Of a stretch of DNA of 64,000 nucleotides, positions 52,606-61,476 are shown piece by piece. Each line of letters begins with the position of its first letter. The first letter of the stretch is position 1. A program made the position numbers and the translations under genes. The stretch is from Natrinema zhouii (GTDB taxonomy: Archaea; Halobacteriota; Halobacteria; Halobacteriales; Natrialbaceae): contig NZ_CP059154.1 of NCBI RefSeq assembly GCF_013456555.2, positions 1,736,001 through 1,800,000 on the forward strand. The letters run 5' to 3'. Under the pieces are notes generated by a model that was not told where the DNA came from, ran no database searches, and saw nothing but the letters and a program-made list of their open reading frames with translations.

Positions 52606-53442
52606 ATGAGCGACCTGCGCCTCGATGCGACCCAGCTCGATCGTTACTCGAGACACGTCATCATGGACGAGATCGGCCCCGAGGGCCAACAGCGGCTCCT
52701 CGAGGGGAGCGTGCTGGTCGTCGGCGCCGGTGGACTCGGCTCGCCGGCGATCCAGTACCTCGCCGCGGCCGGCGTCGGCCGGTTGGGAATCGTCGATGAC
52801 GATGTCGTCGAGCGCTCGAACCTGCAGCGCCAGATCGTCCACGGCGACGACGACGTCGGCCGCCCGAAAGTCGAGAGCGCCGCTGACTACGTCGACCAGC
52901 TGAATCCCGATATCGACGTCGAGACCCACGAAACGCGCGTCACGGCCGACACCGTCGCGGAGCTGGTCGCAGCGTACGACGTCGTCCTCGACGCCAGCGA
53001 CAACTTCGCCACTCGATACCTGCTCAACGACCACTGCGTCCTCACCGAAACGCCGCTGTTCCACGGCGCGATCTACCGGTTCGAGGGGCAGATCACTTCC
53101 TTCACCAACGACCGCAGCGGGGACGACTCACCGCCGTGTTACCGCTGTGTCTTCCCCGAAGCACCCGAGCCCGGGACCGTCCCGGACTGCGCCACCACGG
53201 GCGTGCTCGGCGTCCTCCCCGGCACTGTCGGCTGCATCCAGGCGACTGAGGCCGTCAAGTATCTACTCGGGAAAGGCGACCTGCTCGAGGGCCGCCTCCT
53301 CATGTACGACGCGATGGGCATGAGCTTCGAGGAGGTTCCCGTCCAGCCGAACCCGGCGTGTCCGGTCTGTGGCGACGACCCCGAGATCGAGTCGGTCTCG
53401 GATGTGGCCTACGAGGGGACCTGCGAGATTTCGGCCGATTGA
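52606..53442 (+). CDS. ubaA: Ubiquitin-like E1 activating enzyme (UbaA/MoeB/ThiF type)
   Basis: A 278-residue E1-like enzyme that adenylates the C-terminus of SAMP/MoaD proteins and passes it on for protein conjugation, tRNA thiolation or molybdopterin synthesis. The nucleotide loop VVGAGGLGSPAIQYL lies at about 39-54; the DDDVVERSNLQRQ segment binds Mg-ATP; the catalytic Cys is in VPDCATTGVLG (near 197). Two CxxC pairs (CYRC, CPVC) bind zinc. The ATG at 52606 gives the standard start. In haloarchaea one such enzyme serves both protein modification and the MoaE pathway, so it probably works with the MoaE protein at 5783. Confidence 0.93.
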   Translation: MSDLRLDATQLDRYSRHVIMDEIGPEGQQRLLEGSVLVVGAGGLGSPAIQYLAAAGVGRLGIVDDDVVERSNLQRQIVHGDDDVGRPKVESAADYVDQLNPDIDVETHETRVTADTVAELVAAYDVVLDASDNFATRYLLNDHCVLTETPLFHGAIYRFEGQITSFTNDRSGDDSPPCYRCVFPEAPEPGTVPDCATTGVLGVLPGTVGCIQATEAVKYLLGKGDLLEGRLLMYDAMGMSFEEVPVQPNPACPVCGDDPEIESVSDVAYEGTCEISAD

Positions 53443-53582
53443 GGGGAGCGGGAACCGAACGGAGTGAGGGTCTCAGAACGAGGATAGCGCGGGGTCAAAG
53501 GTCGCGCTGACCACGCAGCGAGCTGTCTGCTCAAGCGCAGCCGGTGAGCGATGGGAGCCGTGTGCAGAGCGATACCGGCAGG

Positions 53583-54485
53583 CTACGGCGTGCCGACGTG
53601 CCGGCGTCGGGAGTGCAGATAGACGACCGACGAGAGCCAGAGCGCGACGACGAAGCCGTAGATACCGTCCCCCGACGGGTTCGCCGACTCCAGAACCGTC
53701 GCTACCAGAGAGACGAGCGCGTAAACGCCGAGCGGCGCGCCGACGTACACCCAGTAGTTGGGAACCCAGTCTCGTCTCGCTTCCTGAAGGATAACTGCGT
53801 CCTCGAAGAGCGCGACGACGGCGGCGACGGAGAACGGGACCAGCACGAACAGCGCCAGCACGGAAACAGCGAAACCGATGCCGCTGTCGGGTTGAACGGC
53901 GAACACGTAGAGCAACACCGCCGGAGCGAGGAGGATGTATGCGGCGACCCATCGCCACCAGCCGGAGACGTCACCGCCCGGGTCCGCGTCCGCCCGCGAA
54001 CGGGCCCTGTCTCGAGTCCGATCGACTCGGGCGGCCACCCAGTCGCCGACGTACGCACCGATCGCCCCGGAGAGGGCGAAGAGGCCGACGACGATCGGAA
54101 CCGCGACCGGGAGCGAGACGGCAGTGATCACGGCCCGCCATCCGGACAGGGACCGCGCGAGGTCGAGCATGTGAGCGATCGACCAGGGTACTGCAGGAAG
54201 GGATCCGACGACGCCGGCGACGACCCCAGCCCGGTGGCTCGCGGCCGGTCGCTTCCCGTATCGGTAGCCCTCGAGCGGGCCGACGTCACCGTTCTCGGCC
54301 GATCGATCGCCATAGCGGTAGCCGACGAGACACCCGGCAGCGAACACGGCCGTGCCCGAAAACGACGTCGGCGCGGACTCCCACGAGAGGGCGACGGTAA
54401 ACGGAATCGTCGCGAGCCCGACGAGGACCGCCGTTCGAAACCGTTCGGCAGTCAGGTCCGCGAGGGTATTCCGAATCGGCGGCAT
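53583..54485 (-). CDS. Multi-pass membrane protein, unknown
   Basis: A 300-residue protein with seven or so hydrophobic segments after a short polar start (MPPIRNTLADLTAERFRTA). A Gly-Tyr-Arg-Tyr-Gly repeat (GYRYGDRS, GYRYGKRP) lies between the first segments, and a loop of Asp/Arg-rich sequence splits the middle. No transport or enzyme motif is recognised. The open frame upstream is not used; the ATG at 54485 gives a credible start. It is followed by the next unknown membrane protein gene at 54590 on the same strand. Confidence 0.65.
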   Translation of the reverse strand: MPPIRNTLADLTAERFRTAVLVGLATIPFTVALSWESAPTSFSGTAVFAAGCLVGYRYGDRSAENGDVGPLEGYRYGKRPAASHRAGVVAGVVGSLPAVPWSIAHMLDLARSLSGWRAVITAVSLPVAVPIVVGLFALSGAIGAYVGDWVAARVDRTRDRARSRADADPGGDVSGWWRWVAAYILLAPAVLLYVFAVQPDSGIGFAVSVLALFVLVPFSVAAVVALFEDAVILQEARRDWVPNYWVYVGAPLGVYALVSLVATVLESANPSGDGIYGFVVALWLSSVVYLHSRRRHVGTP

Positions 54486-54589
54486 TGTGGTTGTTGTATT
54501 GTCACTATTCGATGAGGAGTGAAAATGTTCCCGATCCGATTCGATGCTGACTTCGTGTGTTCTGGTTCGACGAGCGCGCGTGCACTCCC

Positions 54590-55627
54590 TCACTGACTGG
54601 GAGCGACGCGATGAACGCTCGAGCGGACGACGGCCGTCAGTTCCAGTGCGCCGGCGACGGCGAGACAGGAGAGGAAGGCGGTCGTCCCCAACTTGCCGCC
54701 CGCACCGACGAGGGCGGGTGCGACCACCACGAAGACGACCCCGCACAGAACGCCGGCACCTGCGACCTGTCCCGTGGTTTTCAATCGCTCGGCGCTCGAC
54801 ATCCCGACGAACGAGGCACAGAAGGCGACGGTGGCCAGCGTCGGCCCCAGTTCCGGCAGGATCGGCGTGAACGCGACGCCGGCGATCACTCCGACCGCGG
54901 CGGAGGCGACGACAGAGCTCAGCCCACCACGTGTGCGGAGCACGACGGTCACAACTGCAGCGACGACTGCAACGGCGACGGTCGCGGGAGCGAGTCGCCA
55001 CTCGAGCGAGGTCCCGGCAGCGTAGTCGACGTCCGTCAGAAACACCGTCGCGATGCAGCCGAAGAGCGCGAGCGTGCCGTACTTGCCACCGAAGCCGTTG
55101 AACGATTCCGCCGTCGCGACGAACGCGAGCCCGGCGACCAGCCCCGCCAGCGCGACTCCCTCGAGTGACGGGAACACCGCCGGGGAGGCCATCCCGACGA
55201 ACGAGCCACAGTACGCCGCACCGGCGACCCGACGGAGCGCGAGACCGGCGAACAGGCCGACAAGCGCGGAGGCCAGCACCGGGCCGAGGCCGGCGTGAAC
55301 GCTCAGTCCGTACGTTACCACCGCTGCAGCCGCGACTGCGAGCGCGTCGACGGCGTCCGTACGATCGAATCCGGTCGCGTCGAACGCCCAGTCGGCCGTA
55401 TCGAACTCCCAGAGGCGGTGGCACTCCATCGTGGCGACGAGGGTCCCCGCGAGAACGACCCCGAACTGGACGCTCAGCAGTCCGGGTGGAAGGTCGGTCG
55501 GCGCACGAACGGCACCGAAGAGCAACGCCGCGGGCGTCACTACTAACACGAGATATCCAGCGATCTGAGCCGGCCCGTACACGCCCCGACTCGCCCGGGG
55601 AGAACCGAGAGGATTTCGATTCGACAA
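54590..55627 (-). CDS. Membrane protein with an internal duplication, unknown
   Basis: A 345-residue protein with about ten hydrophobic segments. Two stretches align with each other: the first has YCGSFVGMAS, then FGGKYGTLALFGCIA; the second has FCASFVGMSS, then AGGKLGTTAFLSCLA. The shared pattern is C-x-S-F-V-G-M-x-S, then G-G-K-x-G-T. This indicates two homologous halves, as in transporters with inverted or tandem repeats. I cannot name the family. It lies 105 bases upstream of the other membrane protein on the same strand. Confidence 0.65.
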   Translation of the reverse strand: MSNRNPLGSPRASRGVYGPAQIAGYLVLVVTPAALLFGAVRAPTDLPPGLLSVQFGVVLAGTLVATMECHRLWEFDTADWAFDATGFDRTDAVDALAVAAAAVVTYGLSVHAGLGPVLASALVGLFAGLALRRVAGAAYCGSFVGMASPAVFPSLEGVALAGLVAGLAFVATAESFNGFGGKYGTLALFGCIATVFLTDVDYAAGTSLEWRLAPATVAVAVVAAVVTVVLRTRGGLSSVVASAAVGVIAGVAFTPILPELGPTLATVAFCASFVGMSSAERLKTTGQVAGAGVLCGVVFVVVAPALVGAGGKLGTTAFLSCLAVAGALELTAVVRSSVHRVAPSQ

Positions 55628-55706
55628 TCGGGAGTCGGCTGCCAGGTCGGCGTCGTGATACTCACGAGACGATCAGACGGCAGAGACGGCCGCGGTGGCG
55701 ACTACC

Positions 55707-56492
55707 TCAGCTCCGCAACAGGCCGCCGTCGATCGGGATATCGGCCCCGTTGACGAAGCTCGCGTGCGGGCTCGAGAGAAAGGCCACGACATCGCCGAGC
55801 TCTCGCGGCTCGCCGAGGCGATCCATCGGAATGTCGCTCGCCAGTTCGGCTAACCCGGCCTCGTAGTCGTCGTAGGTCCCGCGCTCGATGCCGGCTTCGA
55901 CGAGTTCCTCGATCCGGGCCGTCTCGATCGTCCCCGGCAGGACCGCGTTGGCCCGAATCTCGGGCGCGAACTCTCGAGAGACCGTCTTGACGAGGCCGAT
56001 CACGCCCCGGCGCACCGAGTTCGAGAGCAGGAGGCCGTCCGCGACCTCACGGACCGTCCGCGAGGTGATGCAGGTGATCGTCCCGTGCTCGGACTCGAGC
56101 AAGTCCTCGTAGGCCGCCTCGATCGTCCAGACGACGCTCATCACCAGCAGATCGTAGGCCTGGTACCAGTCCTGTTCGTCGGTCTCGAGGAAGGTCGTAC
56201 TCGGCGGGCCGCCCGAAGAGGTGACGAGGTGATCGAGGCCACCGAACGCGTCGACCGTCTCGCGGACCAGGTGGGAGACGTCGTCGGGATCCGTGAGGTC
56301 AGTTTGGACGGCCAGCACCTCGCCCGCTGCCGTCTCCGCGAGGTCGTCGCGGGCGTCCTCGAGTCGCGCCGCGTCGCGGCCACAGATCGCGACGTTCGCG
56401 CCTTCCTCAGCGAGCGCCTGCGCGCTCGCGAAGCCGAGGCCGCTCGAGGAGGCGGTTACCAGTGCGCTGTTTCCGTCGAGTTCGAAGTCCAT
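55707..56492 (-). CDS. Atypical short-chain dehydrogenase/reductase (BKR-like)
   Basis: A 261-residue Rossmann-fold protein. The cofactor loop is ASSSGLGFASA (with S instead of the first G of TGxxxGxG), the NNAG-like position reads SSGG, and a Ser for catalysis lies in ITSRTV. At the usual YxxxK position the protein reads SNSVRR: the catalytic Tyr is absent and Lys is Arg. A group of BKR-like SDRs with this feature is known. The C-terminal LSSPHASFVNGADIPIDGGL is typical. Its activity and substrate are therefore uncertain. Confidence 0.85.
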   Translation of the reverse strand: MDFELDGNSALVTASSSGLGFASAQALAEEGANVAICGRDAARLEDARDDLAETAAGEVLAVQTDLTDPDDVSHLVRETVDAFGGLDHLVTSSGGPPSTTFLETDEQDWYQAYDLLVMSVVWTIEAAYEDLLESEHGTITCITSRTVREVADGLLLSNSVRRGVIGLVKTVSREFAPEIRANAVLPGTIETARIEELVEAGIERGTYDDYEAGLAELASDIPMDRLGEPRELGDVVAFLSSPHASFVNGADIPIDGGLLRS

Positions 56493-56664
56493 ACCCGAGT
56501 CGACGGCCGGGGCGTACAAATCTCTCGGGGAGTCGGCAGGCGACTGAGACCCAGCATCGCGAGAGATACTGGGTCGATCAGTACAAGCGAAAGAGCAACC
56601 GCTGCGGTCGGGTCGCATACGCTTCACCTGCAGACACCCAGTGAGAACGAGCGGCTGACCGCGG

Positions 56665-57039
56665 CTACGAGAGATGGGCGGTGACGTCGGTCGAGGAGAC
56701 CATCCCGACGTAGTCGTCCTCGACGACCGGGAGGTGTTTGATCCCGTACGTGGTCATCATCGCAGCGATCTCCTCCATGTAGAGGTCCGGGGTGGCGGTT
56801 TCGACGTCGGTCGTCATCACGTCGGCGACCTGTGACTCCGTGATGTCCTGCCCGTCTGCGACGGCATCGAGCACGTCCGTACTGCTGATGATCGCCCGCG
56901 GTGAGGTCTGCACGACCAGTGCGTTGATATCCTTTTCACGCATCAGCTGTGCCGCTTCCATTACCGTTGCATCCTTCGAAATCGTCTCCAGCGGCGTGGA
57001 CATTACGTCTTCGACGGTGACTCTATCGTCAGGACTCAT
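56665..57039 (-). CDS. Tandem CBS-domain protein
   Basis: A 124-residue protein with two CBS domains: VEDVMSTPLETISKDATVMEAAQLMREKDINALVV and VADVMTTDVETATPDLYMEEIAAMMTTYGIKHLPVVE, each ending in an SSTDV strand. The pair forms a cleft that binds adenosyl ligands such as AMP or SAM. There is no fused catalytic domain. The ATG at 57039 was preferred to a GTG six codons upstream (57057). Confidence 0.9.
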   Translation of the reverse strand: MSPDDRVTVEDVMSTPLETISKDATVMEAAQLMREKDINALVVQTSPRAIISSTDVLDAVADGQDITESQVADVMTTDVETATPDLYMEEIAAMMTTYGIKHLPVVEDDYVGMVSSTDVTAHLS

Positions 57040-57282
57040 ACTGCTAGACACGGACACGGAGGGTATGATGTTTTCCGTCGAGTTGGCAGGTCGCGATTCG
57101 CTGAGGGGGATCCGTCCGACGAGCCGGTTCGAGGGGAGTTACATCGTGCTGACAGCCGATTCCGCTCCCTTCTGTCCGCGGATCACTGTCCCTGTCCAAT
57201 TCTTCGGAGAGCCGGGTTCGTCTCCGTCCTCGAGGGGGTGAACGAGAGGTAGAAGACGCTGGAACCCATCGGTAGTGGTACA

Positions 57283-58128
57283 TTGAAGCGGTATCCATCC
57301 ATCCCGCGCATCGAGAATGCGCCCCGCGAGCTCTTCGATACGGGACATCTCTGGCTCCTCGAGAAAGTCGACGGAGCGAATTTTCGGTTTCAGCTGCAGC
57401 GGTCGGGACGCATCCAGTTCGGCGATCGGAACCGGTGGTATTCGGATCCGGACGCGATTCCCGAACCCTACCACCACGCCGTCCGCCACGTTCGAGACCA
57501 GCTCGATCGGGACGCGCTTCGACGTGCCGTCGACGACGTCGAGTCAATCGTCTTCTTCGGCGAGGCGATGCACCGGCACGCGATCGAGTACGAGTGGGAC
57601 CGGACGCCGTCGGTCCTCGGATTCGATATCTGGGCGGCTGCGAAAGACGCGTTTTACCCGCCCGACACGGCCGAGCAGATCTTCGAGCGGGTCGGGCTCC
57701 AGCCCGTGAACGCCTTCGAGCGGGAGCGTCACACTCGAGATTTCGATCCCGAATCGTACACCGTCCCGCAGTCGAACTGGTACGACGGCCCCGCCGAAGG
57801 CGTCGTCATCCGGAACAAACAGGGACAGCGAGCGAAACTACTTCATCCCGACCATCGAGAAGTCGACGAGACGGTTCCGATCGACGGAACGGCTTCGGAG
57901 CTGGCCGCGACATATGTGACGCAGCGACGGATCGAAAACGTCGCAGCTAAACTCGAGGACCGCCAGCAGCCAGTGACCGTCGAGGCGGTCTACGAGCGCG
58001 TCCTCGAGGACATCGTTCGCGAGGAGCACGCGCGGCTCTCTCACGGGAACCAGACCGTCGATATGGAACCGTTTCGATCGGCGGTCGGGCGGGTAGTTCG
58101 GCAGTCTCTCGAAAAGCGGTACGAGTAG
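57283..58128 (+). CDS. RNA ligase family protein (Rnl2-like nucleotidyltransferase)
   Basis: A 281-residue protein of the covalent nucleotidyltransferase family. Motif I is LLEKVDGANFRF with the reactive Lys at 28; motif III may be VFFGEAMHRH; motif IV is EGVVIRNK and motif V reads AKLLHPDH with a Lys. The C-terminal 100 residues are helical with no RNA-capping OB-fold signature. RNA ligases of this kind seal nicks in RNA or RNA-DNA hybrids. The start is a TTG at 57283, which is rare, so an alternative start should be considered. No partner gene is evident nearby. Confidence 0.8.
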   Translation: MKRYPSIPRIENAPRELFDTGHLWLLEKVDGANFRFQLQRSGRIQFGDRNRWYSDPDAIPEPYHHAVRHVRDQLDRDALRRAVDDVESIVFFGEAMHRHAIEYEWDRTPSVLGFDIWAAAKDAFYPPDTAEQIFERVGLQPVNAFERERHTRDFDPESYTVPQSNWYDGPAEGVVIRNKQGQRAKLLHPDHREVDETVPIDGTASELAATYVTQRRIENVAAKLEDRQQPVTVEAVYERVLEDIVREEHARLSHGNQTVDMEPFRSAVGRVVRQSLEKRYE

Positions 58129-58157
58129 TCGCACGGGTTGCAGCGACGGGAGACGTC

Positions 58158-58616
58158 TCACTCCTGATGGCGGACGCGAACCATTCCCTCCGAGGTCACC
58201 CCGACGATCAGCGGCATCGCCACCTGTCGGCCGGAGACGGCCGACCCCGCGGCGTCGCTGACGACTTTCATCAGGTCCGGCGCGGTGTGATCGACTTTGA
58301 CACCGGCCTCGTCGCAGGCGTCGTACACCATCTGTGGGACGTCGTAGAGGTCGGTTCCGGCGGGGACGCGAACCCGGACCGGGGCGCGAAGCGCCTCCGC
58401 GAAGGCGACCGTCTCGCGGGCTTTTTCCACGTTCTCGCGGGCGCTGGACTCGATCGAGGAGACGTTCGCCCGCGAGGTTCCCAGCGCCTCGGCTATATCG
58501 GCCTGTGAGACGTTCCGTTCGCGCAGCGCGAGCACCTGCGCCTGTCGGTGTGTTAACACGCTGGTCTCGGGATCGAACCCGATCTCCTCAAGGAGTTCCT
58601 CGACGTCGTCGATCAC
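58158..58616 (-). CDS. Tfx-family DNA-binding protein
   Basis: A 152-residue protein. The N-terminal helix-turn-helix (LTHRQAQVLALRERNVSQADIAEALGTSRANVSSIESSAREN) is the classic Tfx domain, first found as a molybdenum-linked regulator in methanogens. The C-terminal 80 residues form a ligand-like domain (VRVPAGTDLYDVPQMVYDACDEAGVKVDHTA). It converges on the RNA ligase gene. Its target is unknown. Confidence 0.88.
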   Translation of the reverse strand: MIDDVEELLEEIGFDPETSVLTHRQAQVLALRERNVSQADIAEALGTSRANVSSIESSARENVEKARETVAFAEALRAPVRVRVPAGTDLYDVPQMVYDACDEAGVKVDHTAPDLMKVVSDAAGSAVSGRQVAMPLIVGVTSEGMVRVRHQE

Positions 58617-58826
58617 GGCGACTCCCCTCTCCCGAATCCGTAGCCTCGCGTGTGCATGCTACTAGCATCTAGTTTTCGGTAGGATGAAAGCTTCCCCGGT
58701 CTCGCCACCGGACTACTCCGTCTCGCCACCATACTGCGACGGTCGACACCGGACTATCACAGTCCGGTTCGGTCTCGGAAATTATCGGGTATCGGCTGCA
58801 AACGGAGCGAACCGCGGTGTCGGTCG

Positions 58827-59183
58827 CTAGTCGGCCGACTGGCTGGGAGCAACGTACTCGTCTTCGGTCGTCGTCTCGGTTACGGTCTGATATGCCTGTC
58901 GGACCAGCGAGCGGGCGAACCGACCGACGTTCGCGGGGCCGTCGTGCGGTCCCGGCGACCGGTAGGAGACGATCAGCGACCACATCACGGCGACGCCGAG
59001 CGAGCCGAACGCCGAGAAGCGCATTCCCATCGTCGCGTACGTGGCGGCGTAGATCGCACCGATCGTCATCGACGGTACGCTCGAGGCGAGGGGAATGTTC
59101 GCGGTCACGTCACGCACCGTCGGTGCGAGGAAGACGATCGAGAGGACGCTGCCGGCCAGGAAGATCAGATCTTGCCACATCAT
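58827..59183 (-). CDS. Small membrane protein, unknown
   Basis: A 118-residue protein with three hydrophobic segments (about 4-20, 33-52 and 55-70) and a polar C-terminal 45 residues with an acidic end (TTTEDEYVAPSQSAD). The start is one of two adjacent ATGs (59183, 59180). No family is recognised. Confidence 0.6.
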   Translation of the reverse strand: MMWQDLIFLAGSVLSIVFLAPTVRDVTANIPLASSVPSMTIGAIYAATYATMGMRFSAFGSLGVAVMWSLIVSYRSPGPHDGPANVGRFARSLVRQAYQTVTETTTEDEYVAPSQSAD

Positions 59184-59300
59184 ACTCAGTTCTAACTCGG
59201 GTACGAGTAAATACTTCTCGGTATCGGATCGGGGCTCGGTGTCTCGGTCGAACACCAGATATCGGTCGGGGACAGACGACGAGCGTGGATGGTTCCACAT

Positions 59301-59333
59301 CCCCTGTTGCTACGGTAGGAGGACACTTCCTCT
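59301..59333. repeat. Second dispersed repeat, partial copy E
   Basis: CCCTGTTGCTACGGTAGGAGG matches the right part of copy C (CCCTGTTGCCACGGTAGCAGG) but the left part is absent. It may be a decayed copy. Confidence 0.4.
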
Positions 59334-59406
59334 CGCTCAGTCCCATCAGAACCCACATCCATTCACGTGTCGAGCGAGGAAGCGCACGTGAAAGGCGACA
59401 GCGATC

Positions 59407-60399
59407 TCAGTACTCGAGGTCCCAGCGCTCTCCCTCGATCGCAGCGAGTTCATCCGAAACGCCCTCAGCGAGCCGATATTCGGCACCCTCCCGAACGACG
59501 GTTCCCTCGCGCTCTAAGTGCTCGAGGTGGGCGTACGACTCGCCGGGGCCGTGGAGGATGTGGATGCTGTCGAGTTCGCCGAACAGATCGGCGCTGACTG
59601 TCCACGTGTCACAGGGGCCGAGCCGGTCCAGCGCGTCGAGCACCCGCCAGGAGCGCTCTTCGTGGTGGTCGATAATGTACTGCGCCCGACCGGCGGGGTC
59701 GTCGATCGGATCGCGGTGGCCCGACCACGCGCGGTCGTAGTCGGCGTCGACGATCCCCTGCAGCGCGCGGAGGTACTTCTCGAGGGGCCGGTCGACGCGC
59801 ACGTCCGCGCCGCCGACGTTGGGCGTGTAAACTGGCAGCAACGCGTCCCCGGAGAAGACCTGTCGTTCGCCCTCGAGCGCCGCCTCGAACATGCTCAGTC
59901 CGGCCGCGTGCCCGGAGGTGTGGACGACCTCGAGGTCGGTTCCGTTGACCGAGAACGTCTCGCCGTCCTCGAAGGGTGTGACCGTCGGCGTCTCGGTAGT
60001 CGCCTCGCTGTTGACCATGAACTCGAGGAGGGTGTCCTGCTTCGGTTCGGGTATCCCCCACTCCTCGAAGTAGCGCTTCTGGCGGTCGTACATCGCGTCC
60101 CAGGCGTCCTCGTCGCCCTCGATGAGCGCCGCGTCGGCGGCGTGTGCATACACCTCGGCACCGCTTTCGGCCTGAATCTCGCCGGCCAATCCGCAGTGGT
60201 CGTGGTGCCAGTGGGTCAGAAAGATCCGATCGACATCGGCGAACGCGAGCCCGCGCTCGGAGAGGGCAGCCTCGAGTTGCTCACGCGTCGTCGCCATCCA
60301 GTCGCCGGTGTCGATCAGCGCCGTCTCCCGGCCCGCCGCGAAGAGATAGGCGTTGTTGTCGCCCTCGAACGCCGAGTTCGACAACGAGATGCGTTCCAT
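59407..60399 (-). CDS. MBL-fold metallo-hydrolase
   Basis: A 330-residue metallo-beta-lactamase-fold hydrolase. The zinc motif FLTHWHHDHCG lies near 60-70, with VVHTSGHAAG and GDALLPVYTP supplying later ligands and WSGHRDPIDDP a third. The C-terminal 80 residues form a winged helix (DTWTVSADLFGELDSIHILHGPGESYAHLEHLEREGTVVREG), as in the LACTB2-like group. Substrates in this group include thioesters and RNA. The start is the ATG at 60399. Confidence 0.88.
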   Translation of the reverse strand: MERISLSNSAFEGDNNAYLFAAGRETALIDTGDWMATTREQLEAALSERGLAFADVDRIFLTHWHHDHCGLAGEIQAESGAEVYAHAADAALIEGDEDAWDAMYDRQKRYFEEWGIPEPKQDTLLEFMVNSEATTETPTVTPFEDGETFSVNGTDLEVVHTSGHAAGLSMFEAALEGERQVFSGDALLPVYTPNVGGADVRVDRPLEKYLRALQGIVDADYDRAWSGHRDPIDDPAGRAQYIIDHHEERSWRVLDALDRLGPCDTWTVSADLFGELDSIHILHGPGESYAHLEHLEREGTVVREGAEYRLAEGVSDELAAIEGERWDLEY

Positions 60400-60489
60400 G
60401 GGGCCACATCTGACGCCGTCCGAGAAAACGTTGTCTGAAGCGGAACTCCGTAATCAGGGTAAAATCGCTACCAGCAGGGACCGTAGCCG

Positions 60490-60733
60490 CTAGCCGCGAA
60501 GCGCCCACGTCACGAGGACGACCGCAAACAACCCTGTACCGACAGTGACGGTCACCGATGGCGTGGTCGTTTCGCCGGCCGTCTGTCCCTCGGTCGCGCC
60601 CCCGAAAATCCACTTCCAGTGAGTCCGATGCGAGCGGTGCCAGTGTCCCAGCGGCGAGAACGAGTCCGCCGATCGCACGGACGGGTGCAATGACCGCAAC
60701 TAATTGATGGCCACTGCGTGATTCACTCCCCAT
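60490..60733 (-). pseudogene. Frameshifted small membrane protein
   Basis: The first half (from the ATG at 60733) reads VAVIAPVRAIGGLVLAAGTLAPLA, a membrane helix; after a run of five G residues near 60598-60602 the continuing membrane helix TVTVGTGLFAVVLVTWALRG lies in the next frame. Removing one G joins the two into one protein of about 80 residues with two helices. Either the gene is broken or the homopolymer is a sequencing error. No named family. Confidence 0.5.
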
Positions 60734-60858
60734 CGAGTACCGCACAGGAAACAGAACCGATAGTTGCGGCTTGTTGCCACCGGACCGAACAGCACCCGAA
60801 TAGGCGTCCGAAATCAGTTGAAATCCACCGCGCTGACTGTCCACTCGAGCGCGCTGTG

Positions 60859-61371
60859 TTAGGAGCCCCAGAAGTTATCGCGGCTGCCGAGTCGCTCGCG
60901 CTGGGGGCCGTCATCATCGGTCGCGCCGGTTTCGTCTTCGGCGACAACCTCGCCGTCGGCGTCTTCATCCTCGTCCGCATCTGCATCCGCGTCCGTGTCC
61001 ATATCCGCGTCCGTCGATTCGGATTCGTCGTCGGGATCCATCGGCAAGATTTCCAGTTCCTCCGCTCGTGCGTGATTGCTGTGGACTCGAGTAATCTCGA
61101 CTCGAGCGCGGGCCTCCGGCAGGATGCCGTCGACCATAACGATGAATCCGTCCCCGGTTCGGCCGACGCCGGCACCGCTTTCGTGCATGTCGACGACGTC
61201 GATAACGACTTCTTCGCCCGGCTTGACCGGCTGTGTTTTGAGATCGTTGATCGGTTGGCCGTAGTGGTTGCACCACTCCTTGCCACCCCGGTCACCGTAG
61301 TGTTGACATCCCATTCCCGAGATCCGTTCGGAGAATTCCGGGCAGTCATCGGCGAGTGGACAGTCTGCCAT
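60859..61371 (-). CDS. TRAM-domain RNA-binding protein with Cys-rich N-terminus
   Basis: A 170-residue protein. An N-terminal Cys-rich segment (ADCPLADDCPEF, GMGCQHYG, KEWCNHYG) may bind zinc or iron. The TRAM domain follows (VKPGEEVVIDVVDMHESGAGVGRTGDGFIVMV and EARARVEITRV), a beta-barrel that contacts RNA and acts like a bacterial cold-shock protein in archaea. The tail is a low-complexity DADADAD-type acidic region ending NFWGS. The ATG at 61371 is three codons into the open frame. It is divergent from etfB. Confidence 0.85.
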   Translation of the reverse strand: MADCPLADDCPEFSERISGMGCQHYGDRGGKEWCNHYGQPINDLKTQPVKPGEEVVIDVVDMHESGAGVGRTGDGFIVMVDGILPEARARVEITRVHSNHARAEELEILPMDPDDESESTDADMDTDADADADEDEDADGEVVAEDETGATDDDGPQRERLGSRDNFWGS

Positions 61372-61462
61372 GGACAGCACTACCAGCGGTGGCGTTAAAC
61401 CGTTTCCGTCTTCGAGTTCGAAACGCGATTCGAACGTAACGCTGGTATCCTATATTGGCCAC

Positions 61463-61476
61463 GTTTGTTAACAAAC
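61463..61476. promoter_or_regulatory. Perfect 14-base palindrome upstream of etfB
   Basis: GTTTGTTAACAAAC is a perfect palindrome 103 bases before the etfB start, with a further half-site (AACAAAC) just downstream and a TATA-like TATATTGG 10 bases upstream. It lies between the divergent etfB and TRAM genes and could serve either. Confidence 0.5.
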
